In this document: positions 1-5,828 of the stretch, one piece after another
How positions within the stretch are numbered: the first letter of the stretch is position 1
Layout of the letters: every line of letters begins with the position of its first letter
NCBI GenBank assembly: GCA_943355185.1
Contig: CALREM010000020.1
Span: forward strand, 1-5,948
Source: Candidatus Nomurabacteria bacterium
GTDB lineage: Bacteria > Patescibacteriota > Minisyncoccia > Phycocordibacterales > PALSA-1337
DNA length: 5,948 nucleotides
Direction of reading: 5' to 3'
The notes under the pieces: model-generated
The model's database searches: none
Told to the model about the DNA's origin: nothing
The model's input: the letters and a program-made list of their open reading frames with translations, nothing else
Program-made: the position numbers and the translations under genes

Positions 1-2
1 GT

Positions 3-605
3 TACGAGATTTTGAAAAAAAAGAAAGCTGAACCTCTCTTGGCAAAGATCCCGGTATTCCTTATTTCATCTCAAGGCGTTCCGATCAATATGCAACGTGT
101 CCCTGAGGGAAGTGTCGTCGAGTTTCTCATGGCTTTTCATTCCAATCCAAAAGATATTCTCGAAAAGGTCAATAGTCAGTTTGGGTATGAGGAATTGCCT
201 GCTGGTGCGGTAGATGCCGAAGCTCCTGCAGCTGGTACCAAAAAGAAACTCTTATGGGTCGAAGATGATAAACTGATCGGTACTATTTTGGCTCGCAAGT
301 TTATTTCCTCTGACTTTGAACTTTTTCATGCGCAAAATGGTGAAGAAGCTATGAATATTCTCAAACAAGTAACTCCTGATGTGGTTGTACTCGATTTACT
401 TTTGCCGGGTATGACTGGTTTCGATATTTTACAAAAGATTCGCATGGAAGAACGTCTCAAGAAAACTCCGGTGATCATTCTCTCTAACCTCAGTAAGCCA
501 AGCGATCTCGAAAAGGCAAAGATTCTCGGTGCTCAAAAGTTTTTGGTGAAGGCGGCTACGTCTCTCGATCAGATTGTGTTGGAAATCAAGGAGGTGTGTA
601 AGTAG
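3..605 (+). CDS. Double-receiver (REC-REC) response regulator, 5'-truncated by the window edge
   Basis: The reading frame is open to the left edge, so the true start lies outside; a TTG at position 12 is only the first start-like codon. Counting from that TTG (197 residues), residues 1-60 look like the second half of a receiver domain: a beta-4-like strand IPVFLISS, then EFLMAFHSNP where the beta-5 'K-P' motif normally sits. An Ala/Pro-rich linker (about 61-76) follows. Residues 79-197 form a complete second receiver with acidic pair D85-D86, phospho-acceptor D128 in VVVLDLLLPG, switch Ser158 and conserved Lys180 in FLVKA. No output domain follows, so it probably signals by protein-protein contact, after phosphorylation by a histidine kinase not seen here. 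The first receiver lacks the beta-5 lysine and may be a pseudo-receiver. It ends 26 bases before uvrA; no functional link to repair is shown. Confidence 0.85.
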   Translation, partial: YEILKKKKAEPLLAKIPVFLISSQGVPINMQRVPEGSVVEFLMAFHSNPKDILEKVNSQFGYEELPAGAVDAEAPAAGTKKKLLWVEDDKLIGTILARKFISSDFELFHAQNGEEAMNILKQVTPDVVVLDLLLPGMTGFDILQKIRMEERLKKTPVIILSNLSKPSDLEKAKILGAQKFLVKAATSLDQIVLEIKEVCK

Positions 606-613
606 GGATAGTA

Positions 614-622
614 TGCTATTAT
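614..622 (+). promoter_or_regulatory. Extended -10 promoter of uvrA, leaderless or nearly so
   Basis: TGC-TATTAT combines an extended -10 TG dinucleotide with a hexamer matching TATAAT at five of six positions. Only 9 bases separate it from the uvrA ATG at 632, so transcription should begin within about 0-3 bases of the start codon. The intervening CCCGCGCAT carries no Shine-Dalgarno sequence. There is no convincing -35 box at the usual distance, which is common for extended -10 promoters. This is inferred from sequence alone. Confidence 0.55.
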
Positions 623-631
623 CCCGCGCAT

Positions 632-3238
632 ATGGCAGCTTTCCAAAAAGTAACCGCGAGTAACAAAATCGTTGGCGAAGACAAGATCGTCGTCAAAGGC
701 GCACGTACTCACAACCTCAAGAATATTACTGTTGAGATGCCACGTAACAGCATGATTGCTATTACGGGACTTTCTGGTTCCGGCAAATCCTCCCTCGCTT
801 TTGATACTATTTTCGCCGAAGGACAGCGTCGCTATGTCGAATCTCTCTCTGCGTATGCCCGCCAATTCCTTCACAAGATGCAAAAGCCTGATGTGGACGA
901 AATCCAAGGACTTTCTCCAGCGATCGCCATCGATCAAAAATCCCGTTCTAACAATCCTCGTTCGACCGTGGCAACTATTACCGAGATATACGACTATCTC
1001 CGTATTCTCTTTGCACGTGTCGGCAAACCACAATGTTTGATCTGCGATCGTCCGATTCATCGCATTTCCAAAGAAGAGATTCTCGACACCGTTCTCAAAA
1101 CCATCACCACTCGTACAGATCGTGCCAAGAAAGTCTTTGGCGTCGATATTACCGATGCGAAGATAGCTATCTATGCTCCAGTCGTTGTTGGTCGAAAGGG
1201 CGAGTACTATCAGATGCTCTATGATTTCCTTGGCAAAGGCTATGAACGTGTTCGTGTCGATGGAGTTCCGTATCGTCTCCGCGATCAAATTATTCTTGAA
1301 AAAAATAAAAAGCACGATATCGACCTCTTGATCGATGAGATTTTTATTAGTGAATTTAAAGATGAAAAACAACACGAGAATGCCCGTGAACGTCTCTCAG
1401 AATCACTCGAGCGTGCCATCCAAGAAGCCGAAGGTCTGATCAAGATCGCCTATCCGGGCACCGAAGAGCAGCTCATGTCCGTAAAGTTCATGTGTCCGTA
1501 CGATGGTTTTTCATATCCTGAAATTGAACCACGTCTGTTCTCGTTCAACTCTCCGTATGGCGCCTGTGCAGCCTGTAACGGTCTTGGTACCGAAAGTATT
1601 TTTAGTGATAAGCCATGTACAACGTGTAAAGGTGCGCGTCTGCGTGAAGAAGCGCTCCACGTTTTTATCGAAGGGAAAAATATCGTAAATATCACCAGTC
1701 TTTCTATCGAGAAGGCGCTCGACTATCTCAAAAATATCAAGCTCACCGATACAGAAAAAGAAATTGCAAAAGTCATTCTCAAAGAGATTGAATCACGTCT
1801 GGTCTTCATGTTAAACGTGGGCATCGAATATATTACTTTGGATCGTCGTGCAAATACGCTTTCAGGTGGAGAAGCTCAGCGTATTCGTTTGGCGTCTCAG
1901 CTTGGTTCTGGTTTGGTAGGCGCTCTCTATGTTCTCGATGAACCAACGATCGGTTTACATCAACGTGACAATGATCGTCTGATCAAGACGCTTCTTCATC
2001 TGCGTGATTTGGGAAACACAATTCTCGTGGTTGAACACGATGAAGATACGATGTTTGCTTCAGACTATCTTATCGACATTGGTCCAGGTGCCGGTGTTCA
2101 TGGGGGCAAAGTAGTTGTAGCAGGATATCTCGATGATCTTTTGACTGCCAAGAAAAATACGTCAAATTCTCTGACCTTGGCCTATTTGCGTGGGGAAGAA
2201 AAAGTAGAAGTTCCAAAGCATCGTCGTGAACCAAAAGGGAAGATTATGGTCCGTGGGGGAAATGTGTTTAATATCAAAGATCTCAATACGGATGTTCCAT
2301 TGGGAGTGATGAATGTTATTACCGGTGTATCTGGTTCAGGCAAATCGTCATTTATGTACGAGATTTTGCATCGCAACTTGGTGGCTCGTTTCGAATCTCG
2401 TCGAATGAAAGCAGAGGTGATCAACTGTGCTTCGTTCGAAGGTACCGAATATCTCGGTCGCGCCATCTTGATCGATCAAAGTCCGATTGGTCGTACACCT
2501 CGTTCTAACCCGATGACCTATACCGGCGCATGGACGCATGTGAGAGATCTCTTTGCTGCAGAATCAGAATCTCGTGCTCGTGGCTGGGGACCAGGTCGTT
2601 TCTCTTTTAACCGACCAGGAGGTCGCTGTGAAGTGTGTGAAGGTAACGGTGAGATTGCGGTAGAAATGCACTTCTTGCCGACGGTGTATGTATTGTGCGA
2701 TGTCTGTAATGGCAAGCGCTTTATGAAAGAGACCCTGGAGATCACTTATCGTAAAAAGAATATTCACGAGATTTTGCAGATGACCATCGAAGAAGCAGAA
2801 GAATTCTTCCAGGATATTCCAGCTATTTCAGATCGTCTCAAGACATTGGCCGAAGTAGGTCTTGGCTATATCAAACTTGGTCAATCAGCTACAACACTCT
2901 CGGGCGGTGAAGCTCAACGCGTCAAAATCGCTTCCGAGCTCTATCGTGCCCATGTCCAGAAGACGATTTACCTCCTCGATGAACCAACCGTCGGACTTCA
3001 TTATGAAGACGTAAAGAAATTGATCGACATTTTGCAAAAATTGGTAGACAAAGGAAATACTGTCGTAGTTATCGAACACAACCTGGATCTTATTAAGTGC
3101 GCTGACTATGTAATCGACATTGGTCCAGAAGGTGGCGAACGTGGAGGCAAAATTGTGGCCAAAGGAACTCCTGAAGATGTAGCAAAGAGCACAGCGTCAT
3201 ATACAGGGAAATATTTGAAGAAGATGCTAAAAAAATAA
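632..3238 (+). CDS. uvrA: Excinuclease ABC subunit A (UvrA), short form lacking the insertion domain
   Basis: UvrA is the dimeric ABC-type ATPase that scans DNA for bulky lesions and loads UvrB in cytoplasmic nucleotide excision repair. In this 868-residue protein the first ATPase half has Walker A GLSGSGKS (46-53), signature LSGGE (410-414) and Walker B VLDEP (434-438). The second half has GVSGSGKS (565-572), LSGGE (756-760) and LLDEP (781-785). The UvrB-binding region (about 131-285) is present, including RKGEYYQML and [10 protein letters not shown]. The C-terminal zinc finger is intact: C666, C669, C689, C692. Usual length is about 940. The difference lies mainly between C312-x2-C315 and C329-x2-C332, where only 13 residues remain instead of the insertion domain of roughly 110. 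One zinc-ligand position is Asp291 (CPYD, usually CPxC). The start at 632 is the only reasonable ATG and leaves a 15-residue extension before the conserved core. Identification is very secure. Confidence 0.98.
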   Translation: MAAFQKVTASNKIVGEDKIVVKGARTHNLKNITVEMPRNSMIAITGLSGSGKSSLAFDTIFAEGQRRYVESLSAYARQFLHKMQKPDVDEIQGLSPAIAIDQKSRSNNPRSTVATITEIYDYLRILFARVGKPQCLICDRPIHRISKEEILDTVLKTITTRTDRAKKVFGVDITDAKIAIYAPVVVGRKGEYYQMLYDFLGKGYERVRVDGVPYRLRDQIILEKNKKHDIDLLIDEIFISEFKDEKQHENARERLSESLERAIQEAEGLIKIAYPGTEEQLMSVKFMCPYDGFSYPEIEPRLFSFNSPYGACAACNGLGTESIFSDKPCTTCKGARLREEALHVFIEGKNIVNITSLSIEKALDYLKNIKLTDTEKEIAKVILKEIESRLVFMLNVGIEYITLDRRANTLSGGEAQRIRLASQLGSGLVGALYVLDEPTIGLHQRDNDRLIKTLLHLRDLGNTILVVEHDEDTMFASDYLIDIGPGAGVHGGKVVVAGYLDDLLTAKKNTSNSLTLAYLRGEEKVEVPKHRREPKGKIMVRGGNVFNIKDLNTDVPLGVMNVITGVSGSGKSSFMYEILHRNLVARFESRRMKAEVINCASFEGTEYLGRAILIDQSPIGRTPRSNPMTYTGAWTHVRDLFAAESESRARGWGPGRFSFNRPGGRCEVCEGNGEIAVEMHFLPTVYVLCDVCNGKRFMKETLEITYRKKNIHEILQMTIEEAEEFFQDIPAISDRLKTLAEVGLGYIKLGQSATTLSGGEAQRVKIASELYRAHVQKTIYLLDEPTVGLHYEDVKKLIDILQKLVDKGNTVVVIEHNLDLIKCADYVIDIGPEGGERGGKIVAKGTPEDVAKSTASYTGKYLKKMLKK

Positions 3239-3254
3239 GGCATTGCTGCCTTAT
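3229..3254 (-). terminator. Intrinsic terminator of the minus-strand small gene, overlapping the uvrA stop codon
   Basis: ATAAGGCA (3235-3242) and TGCCTTAT (3247-3254) form a perfect 8-bp stem with a TTGC loop. Read on the minus strand, the stem is followed by seven U residues (plus-strand A-run 3229-3235), the standard rho-independent layout, and it begins 5 bases after the stop of the small gene at 3260. On the plus strand the following sequence (GTGGTTTATT) is a poor U-tract, so termination of uvrA here would be weaker. The uvrA TAA (3236-3238) lies inside the stem. Confidence 0.7.
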
Positions 3255-3259
3255 GTGGT

Positions 3260-3439
3260 TTATTGAAAAACAATTGAGAGTTTTGATGTAACCATCAGAA
3301 TAAAAAGAACTCCGATGCCGATCGCCATAGATGTACCAAGTATGAGAGCAGCTATGACCGTTGCTGGTAAACCAAACTTCCATGATCGGAATTCTTCCGA
3401 GGCAGACTGCTTCCTTTCATGATCAGTCGTCTTCGTCAT
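3260..3439 (-). CDS. Small single-helix membrane protein, 59 residues, function unknown
   Basis: This gene lies on the minus strand, ATG at 3439 to TAA at 3260, and fills the uvrA-uvrC gap. I do not recognise the family. The N-terminus (about 1-21, MTKTTDHERKQ onward) is polar and charged, with Lys3, Arg9, Lys10, Arg18 and Lys21. Residues 22-50 are strongly hydrophobic (including VIAALILG and IGIGVLFILMV) and should form one transmembrane helix with several Gly and small residues. A short tail, TSKLSIVFQ, ends the protein. The basic N-terminus predicts an N-inside orientation. Support for a real gene: a continuous polar-then-hydrophobic pattern, an AGGA Shine-Dalgarno-like motif 6 bases before the ATG, and an intrinsic terminator 5 bases after the stop in the same direction. 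It is convergent with uvrA and divergent from uvrC. No homologue can be named, and small size leaves some risk that it is not translated. Confidence 0.72.
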   Translation of the reverse strand: MTKTTDHERKQSASEEFRSWKFGLPATVIAALILGTSMAIGIGVLFILMVTSKLSIVFQ

Positions 3440-3445
3440 AATGAT

Positions 3446-3450
3446 TCCTG
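3446..3450 (-). promoter_or_regulatory. Shine-Dalgarno-like site of the small membrane-protein gene
   Basis: Minus-strand CAGGA sits with 6 bases (ATCATT) before the ATG at 3439, which is good spacing for a ribosome-binding site. It helps fix the start. The neighbouring plus-strand genes have no such motif, so this gene would start translation differently from them. A weak -10-like CATAAC lies just upstream on the same strand and is not strong enough to annotate alone. Confidence 0.45.
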
Positions 3451-3480
3451 AGTTATGGAGTGTTGCGTTTCGTCTGGCTT

Positions 3481-3486
3481 TACAAT
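3481..3486 (+). promoter_or_regulatory. Putative -10 box of uvrC
   Basis: TACAAT matches TATAAT at five of six positions and lies 12 bases before the ATG at 3499. Transcription from it would leave a leader of about 5-6 bases, too short for a Shine-Dalgarno. A GTG at 3460 would lie upstream of this box, so the box argues for the 3499 start. No good -35 is seen at standard spacing. Confidence 0.4.
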
Positions 3487-3498
3487 ACTCTTAGTTTC

Positions 3499-4716
3499 AT
3501 GCGTAGTCAAACGTTAGTAAAGCTCAAATTACCTGATACTCCGGGCATATACATATTCCGGGATTATCAAAAACGACCACTCTATATAGGTCGAGCTACT
3601 TCACTGACTGACCGAGTGAAGAGCTATTTTGCTACGGATATTATAGTTACTCGCGGCCCACGAATTGTCGACATGGTTACCAAGGCGACAACGGTCACCT
3701 GGCAGCAAACCGACTCGGTACTCGAAGCAATTTTGCTTGAAAGTGAGCTGATCAAACGGTATCAACCAAGTTATAACGTTGATGAACGTGATGATAAGAG
3801 TTCTCAGTATGTGATTATCACCGAAGAAATGTGGCCTCGCGTATTCTTGGCACGTGCACGGGATCTCGATCAACAACTCAAAGAGGGGACCTTGCAGTAT
3901 GTGATTAAAAAAAGTTTCGGACCCTATCCTCATGGTGGTCTGATCAAAGTGGTGCTCAAAATCCTTCGCAAGATGTTTCCATTTAAGGATAAGAAATCAC
4001 TCGATGCTCGGCATGACCTCTTTTATCGTTCTCTCGGTCGTTCACCTAATTCCGATGATCCTGCAGCACTCAAGGCATATACACGGACGATTGAATATTT
4101 GATTCTATTTTTTCAAGGAGAAAAGCAGCAATTGCGGACGCTGGTAGAAAAACAGATGAATAGGTGCGCCAAGGAATTAAAATTCGAGGAAGCCGGACGA
4201 CTTAAGCATCTTCTGTACGCACTTGATCATATTAATGATATTGCTTTGATCAAAGAAGATGACAATCGGTCTGGTCCTGATTTTCGCATGGAAGCATATG
4301 ACGTTGCTCATTTGTCAGGAATGGAAACCGTGGGAGCAATGGTTGTTTCTCAAAATGGTGAATCGGTGCCAGCTGAATATCGCACGTTTAAAATTTCCAA
4401 AAATGAAAACAACGATTTGGCTGGGCTCGAGGAAACCCTCTCTCGTCGTCTCAATCATTCGGAATGGACCTATCCAGATCTTATTATTGTCGACGGCAAT
4501 CAAATGCATGTTGATCGTGCAGAACGAGTGCTTAAGGCACGTCGTATCACCATTCCTGTGGTTGCAGTGACCAAAGATGCTCGTCATAAGGCGGCAGCTT
4601 TTGTCGGTCATCCGGATCTCATTGTGAAATATAGTAAGGATATTGTGGCCCTAAACGCCGAAGCCCACCGTTTTACCCTCAAGTACCATCGCAAACGAAG
4701 ATCACTCAGGCTATAA
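3499..4716 (+). CDS. uvrC: Short UvrC excinuclease subunit lacking the cysteine cluster and the C-terminal HhH domain
   Basis: UvrC makes both incisions around a lesion held by UvrB. From ATG 3499 the protein has 405 residues; a GTG at 3460 would add 13 with no UvrC-like content. The N-terminal GIY-YIG nuclease, which makes the 3' cut, has GIY (16-18), YIG (29-31), Arg39 and Glu81. The following FGPYP region is recognisable, but the usual four-cysteine stretch is replaced: FPFKDK and then RSLGRSPN, with no Cys. A UVR motif for UvrB binding is at about 217-237 (KELKFEEAGRLK). The C-terminal RNase H-like nuclease, which makes the 5' cut, keeps candidate catalytic residues Asp268 (AYDVAHLSG), Asp306, Asp332 (IIVDGN) and a His in AEAHRF or KYHRKRR. 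The protein stops right after YHRKRRS, where other UvrCs continue into tandem helix-hairpin-helix motifs. Usual length is about 600. The reading frame is intact, so this looks like a reduced enzyme, not a pseudogene. Confidence 0.92.
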   Translation: MRSQTLVKLKLPDTPGIYIFRDYQKRPLYIGRATSLTDRVKSYFATDIIVTRGPRIVDMVTKATTVTWQQTDSVLEAILLESELIKRYQPSYNVDERDDKSSQYVIITEEMWPRVFLARARDLDQQLKEGTLQYVIKKSFGPYPHGGLIKVVLKILRKMFPFKDKKSLDARHDLFYRSLGRSPNSDDPAALKAYTRTIEYLILFFQGEKQQLRTLVEKQMNRCAKELKFEEAGRLKHLLYALDHINDIALIKEDDNRSGPDFRMEAYDVAHLSGMETVGAMVVSQNGESVPAEYRTFKISKNENNDLAGLEETLSRRLNHSEWTYPDLIIVDGNQMHVDRAERVLKARRITIPVVAVTKDARHKAAAFVGHPDLIVKYSKDIVALNAEAHRFTLKYHRKRRSLRL

Positions 4717-4717
4717 T
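4712..4717 (+). promoter_or_regulatory. Consensus -10 box of ddl overlapping the uvrC stop codon
   Basis: TATAAT is a perfect -10 hexamer. Its internal TAA (4714-4716) is the uvrC stop codon. Six bases separate its end from the ddl ATG at 4724, so the predicted transcription start falls on or beside the A of the ATG, giving a leaderless mRNA. No Shine-Dalgarno lies in AGG-CTATAATTCAAGT at useful spacing. The -35 position (about TCGCAA) is weak. Read-through from uvrC could also supply ddl. Confidence 0.6.
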
Positions 4718-4723
4718 TCAAGT

Positions 4724-5710
4724 ATGCTATCTCACCACATTCGTGTTGGCGTCCTCCGTGGCGGACCAAGTAATGAATACGATGTCTCACTCAATAGTGG
4801 CAAAGAAATTTTGTCGGCTCTGCGTACGCATTTTTCTGATCAATATCATGCGCGAGATATTTTTATCGACAAGCAAGGGAATTGGCATATCGATGGTGTG
4901 CCTCATGCTCCAGAGCAAGCAATTACAAAGATCGACGTGATTTTCAATGCACTTCATGGAGCCTATGGAGAAGATGGAAAGATCCAACATTTTCTCGAAG
5001 CTCATGGAGTTCCATTTACCGGTTCAGGTTCATTGGGATCGGCAGTGGGGATGAATAAAGTTCTGACCAAGAATATGTTCCAGGCGCATGGTATCAAAAC
5101 GCCTCGCTGGAAAGAGATTTCTGCTGAAGAGATTATCAACAACACTGATGAGGTTGTGCGTATGCTATTTAATTCCTGGCATTTGCCGTTGATTGTGAAG
5201 CCGGTAGCAAGTGGGTCTTCGGTAGGGGTCTCGTTAGTACGTTCATATCAAGAATTACCCGAAGCTTTGGCTGCGGCGGTAATTCATGGCAATGTCTTGA
5301 TAGAAGAATACATTCCTGGCATCGAAGCAACCTGTGGCGTGATCGAAGATTTCCGGGGTCACGAACTGTATAGTTTGCCTCCGATTGAAATTCGTCCCCA
5401 TGCCAGTTTCTTTGACCATGCAGGGAAGTACAATGGTAAATCCGAAGAGATTGTACCAGCCACATTTTCTATTGAGACAAAGAAGGAGTTGGAAGACTTG
5501 GCACGAGCAATTCATCGTGTATTGGGCTTGCGTCATTACTCTCGTTCTGACTTTATTATTCATCCACGACGGGGAATATATGTTTTGGAGACCAATACCT
5601 TGCCAGGGCTTACGAGTGAGTCTCTTTTGCCCAAGGCGCTCCGGGCGGTAGGAAGTGGTATTCACGAGTTTGCCCAACACCTCTTGTCACTTGCGAATAA
5701 GGCAAAATAA
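4724..5710 (+). CDS. ddl: D-alanine--D-alanine ligase
   Basis: Ddl joins two D-alanines using ATP in the cytoplasm, making the dipeptide that MurF adds to peptidoglycan precursors. The 328-residue length is normal. The N-terminal substrate domain begins VGVLRGGPSNEYDVSL with Glu18, the residue that anchors the first D-Ala amino group. NALHGAYGEDG (75-85) and FTGSGSLGSAVGMNK (98-112) are typical. The ATP-grasp domain has IVKPVASGSSVGVS (157-170), the adenine-binding loop LIEEYIPG (192-199), and metal-binding residues in the Asp276 segment and ETNTLPGLT (289-297). The omega loop GKYNGKSEE carries Lys235-Tyr236; Tyr here is the residue of D-Ala-D-Ala enzymes, arguing against a VanA-type D-lactate ligase. 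The ATG at 4724 starts 7 bases after uvrC, on top of its own -10 box. A downstream in-frame start would remove the GGPS motif. Identification is secure. Confidence 0.97.
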   Translation: MLSHHIRVGVLRGGPSNEYDVSLNSGKEILSALRTHFSDQYHARDIFIDKQGNWHIDGVPHAPEQAITKIDVIFNALHGAYGEDGKIQHFLEAHGVPFTGSGSLGSAVGMNKVLTKNMFQAHGIKTPRWKEISAEEIINNTDEVVRMLFNSWHLPLIVKPVASGSSVGVSLVRSYQELPEALAAAVIHGNVLIEEYIPGIEATCGVIEDFRGHELYSLPPIEIRPHASFFDHAGKYNGKSEEIVPATFSIETKKELEDLARAIHRVLGLRHYSRSDFIIHPRRGIYVLETNTLPGLTSESLLPKALRAVGSGIHEFAQHLLSLANKAK

Positions 5711-5720
5711 AGGTTAATAT
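5691..5720 (+). promoter_or_regulatory. Possible promoter of the tRNA-Ala gene
   Basis: TTGCGA (5691-5696) and TAATAT (5715-5720), spaced by 18 bases, could be -35 and -10 boxes, placing transcription about 10 bases before the tRNA. An overlapping TATAAA (5718-5723) is an alternative -10. The -35 lies within the end of ddl. The boxes are imperfect in an AT-rich stretch, so confidence is low. Confidence 0.3.
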
Positions 5721-5737
5721 AAAAGACGCCCGTAAAA

Positions 5738-5813
5738 GGGCCTGTAGCTCATCTGGTAGAGCGCCTCATTTGCAATGAGGAGGCACGCGGTTCGAGTCCG
5801 CGCAGGTCCACCA
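5738..5813 (+). tRNA. tRNA-Ala (anticodon UGC)
   Basis: The 76-base sequence folds into a complete cloverleaf. The acceptor stem is GGGCCTG (5738-5744) with CAGGTCC (5803-5809), including the G3-U70 wobble that marks alanine tRNAs for AlaRS. The D stem is GCTC/GAGC, the anticodon stem CCTCA/TGAGG with loop TTTGCAA and anticodon TGC at 5771-5773, the variable loop AGGCA, and the T arm CGCGG-TTCGAGT-CCGCG. The discriminator is A5810 and the CCA tail is encoded (5811-5813). It reads GCA and, by wobble, other GCN codons. It sits 27 bases after ddl and 15 before mscL. Confidence 0.99.
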
Positions 5814-5828
5814 CAGAATAGAAATTCC

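Noticed and set aside
613..663. A 16-codon frame (ATG at 613) with AGGG upstream, overlapping the uvrA start out of frame, as a leader peptide
   Set aside because: The ATG lies within the predicted -10 region, so it would not be in the main uvrA transcript. No attenuator-like hairpins or regulatory codon run are present.
569..1375. A 268-codon open frame on the minus strand opposite the start of uvrA
   Set aside because: It lies wholly opposite a strongly conserved uvrA segment, has no recognisable domain, and its composition is what the complement of a coding frame gives.
3093..3383. A 96-codon minus-strand frame across the uvrA end and the uvrA-uvrC gap
   Set aside because: It is a shifted frame of the 59-residue membrane-protein gene plus antisense uvrA. 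It runs through the terminator hairpin, and its product (rich in Cys, His, Ser and Tyr) lacks the hydrophobic pattern.
3460..3498. GTG at 3460 as the start of uvrC
   Set aside because: The 13 extra residues have no counterpart in UvrC, and the predicted -10 box (3481-3486) lies downstream of that GTG. The ATG at 3499 leads straight into the usual LKLPDTPGIY start.
610..4730. The 10-base repeat AGTATGCTAT at 610-619 and 4721-4730
   Set aside because: At the first site it is part of the -10 region; at the second it contains the ddl start codon. The roles differ and a 10-base match can occur by chance.
5255..5680. A 141-codon minus-strand frame opposite ddl
   Set aside because: Entirely antisense to conserved ATP-grasp motifs, with no recognisable content or own signals.
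4724..5710. ddl as a VanA-type D-Ala-D-Lac resistance ligase
   Set aside because: The omega loop has the Lys-Tyr pair of D-Ala-D-Ala enzymes, and no vanH- or vanX-like genes flank it.
5728..5746. GCCC-GTAAAA-GGGC after ddl as a terminator
   Set aside because: The stem is only 4 bp, its right arm is the tRNA 5' end, and there is no U-tract after it.
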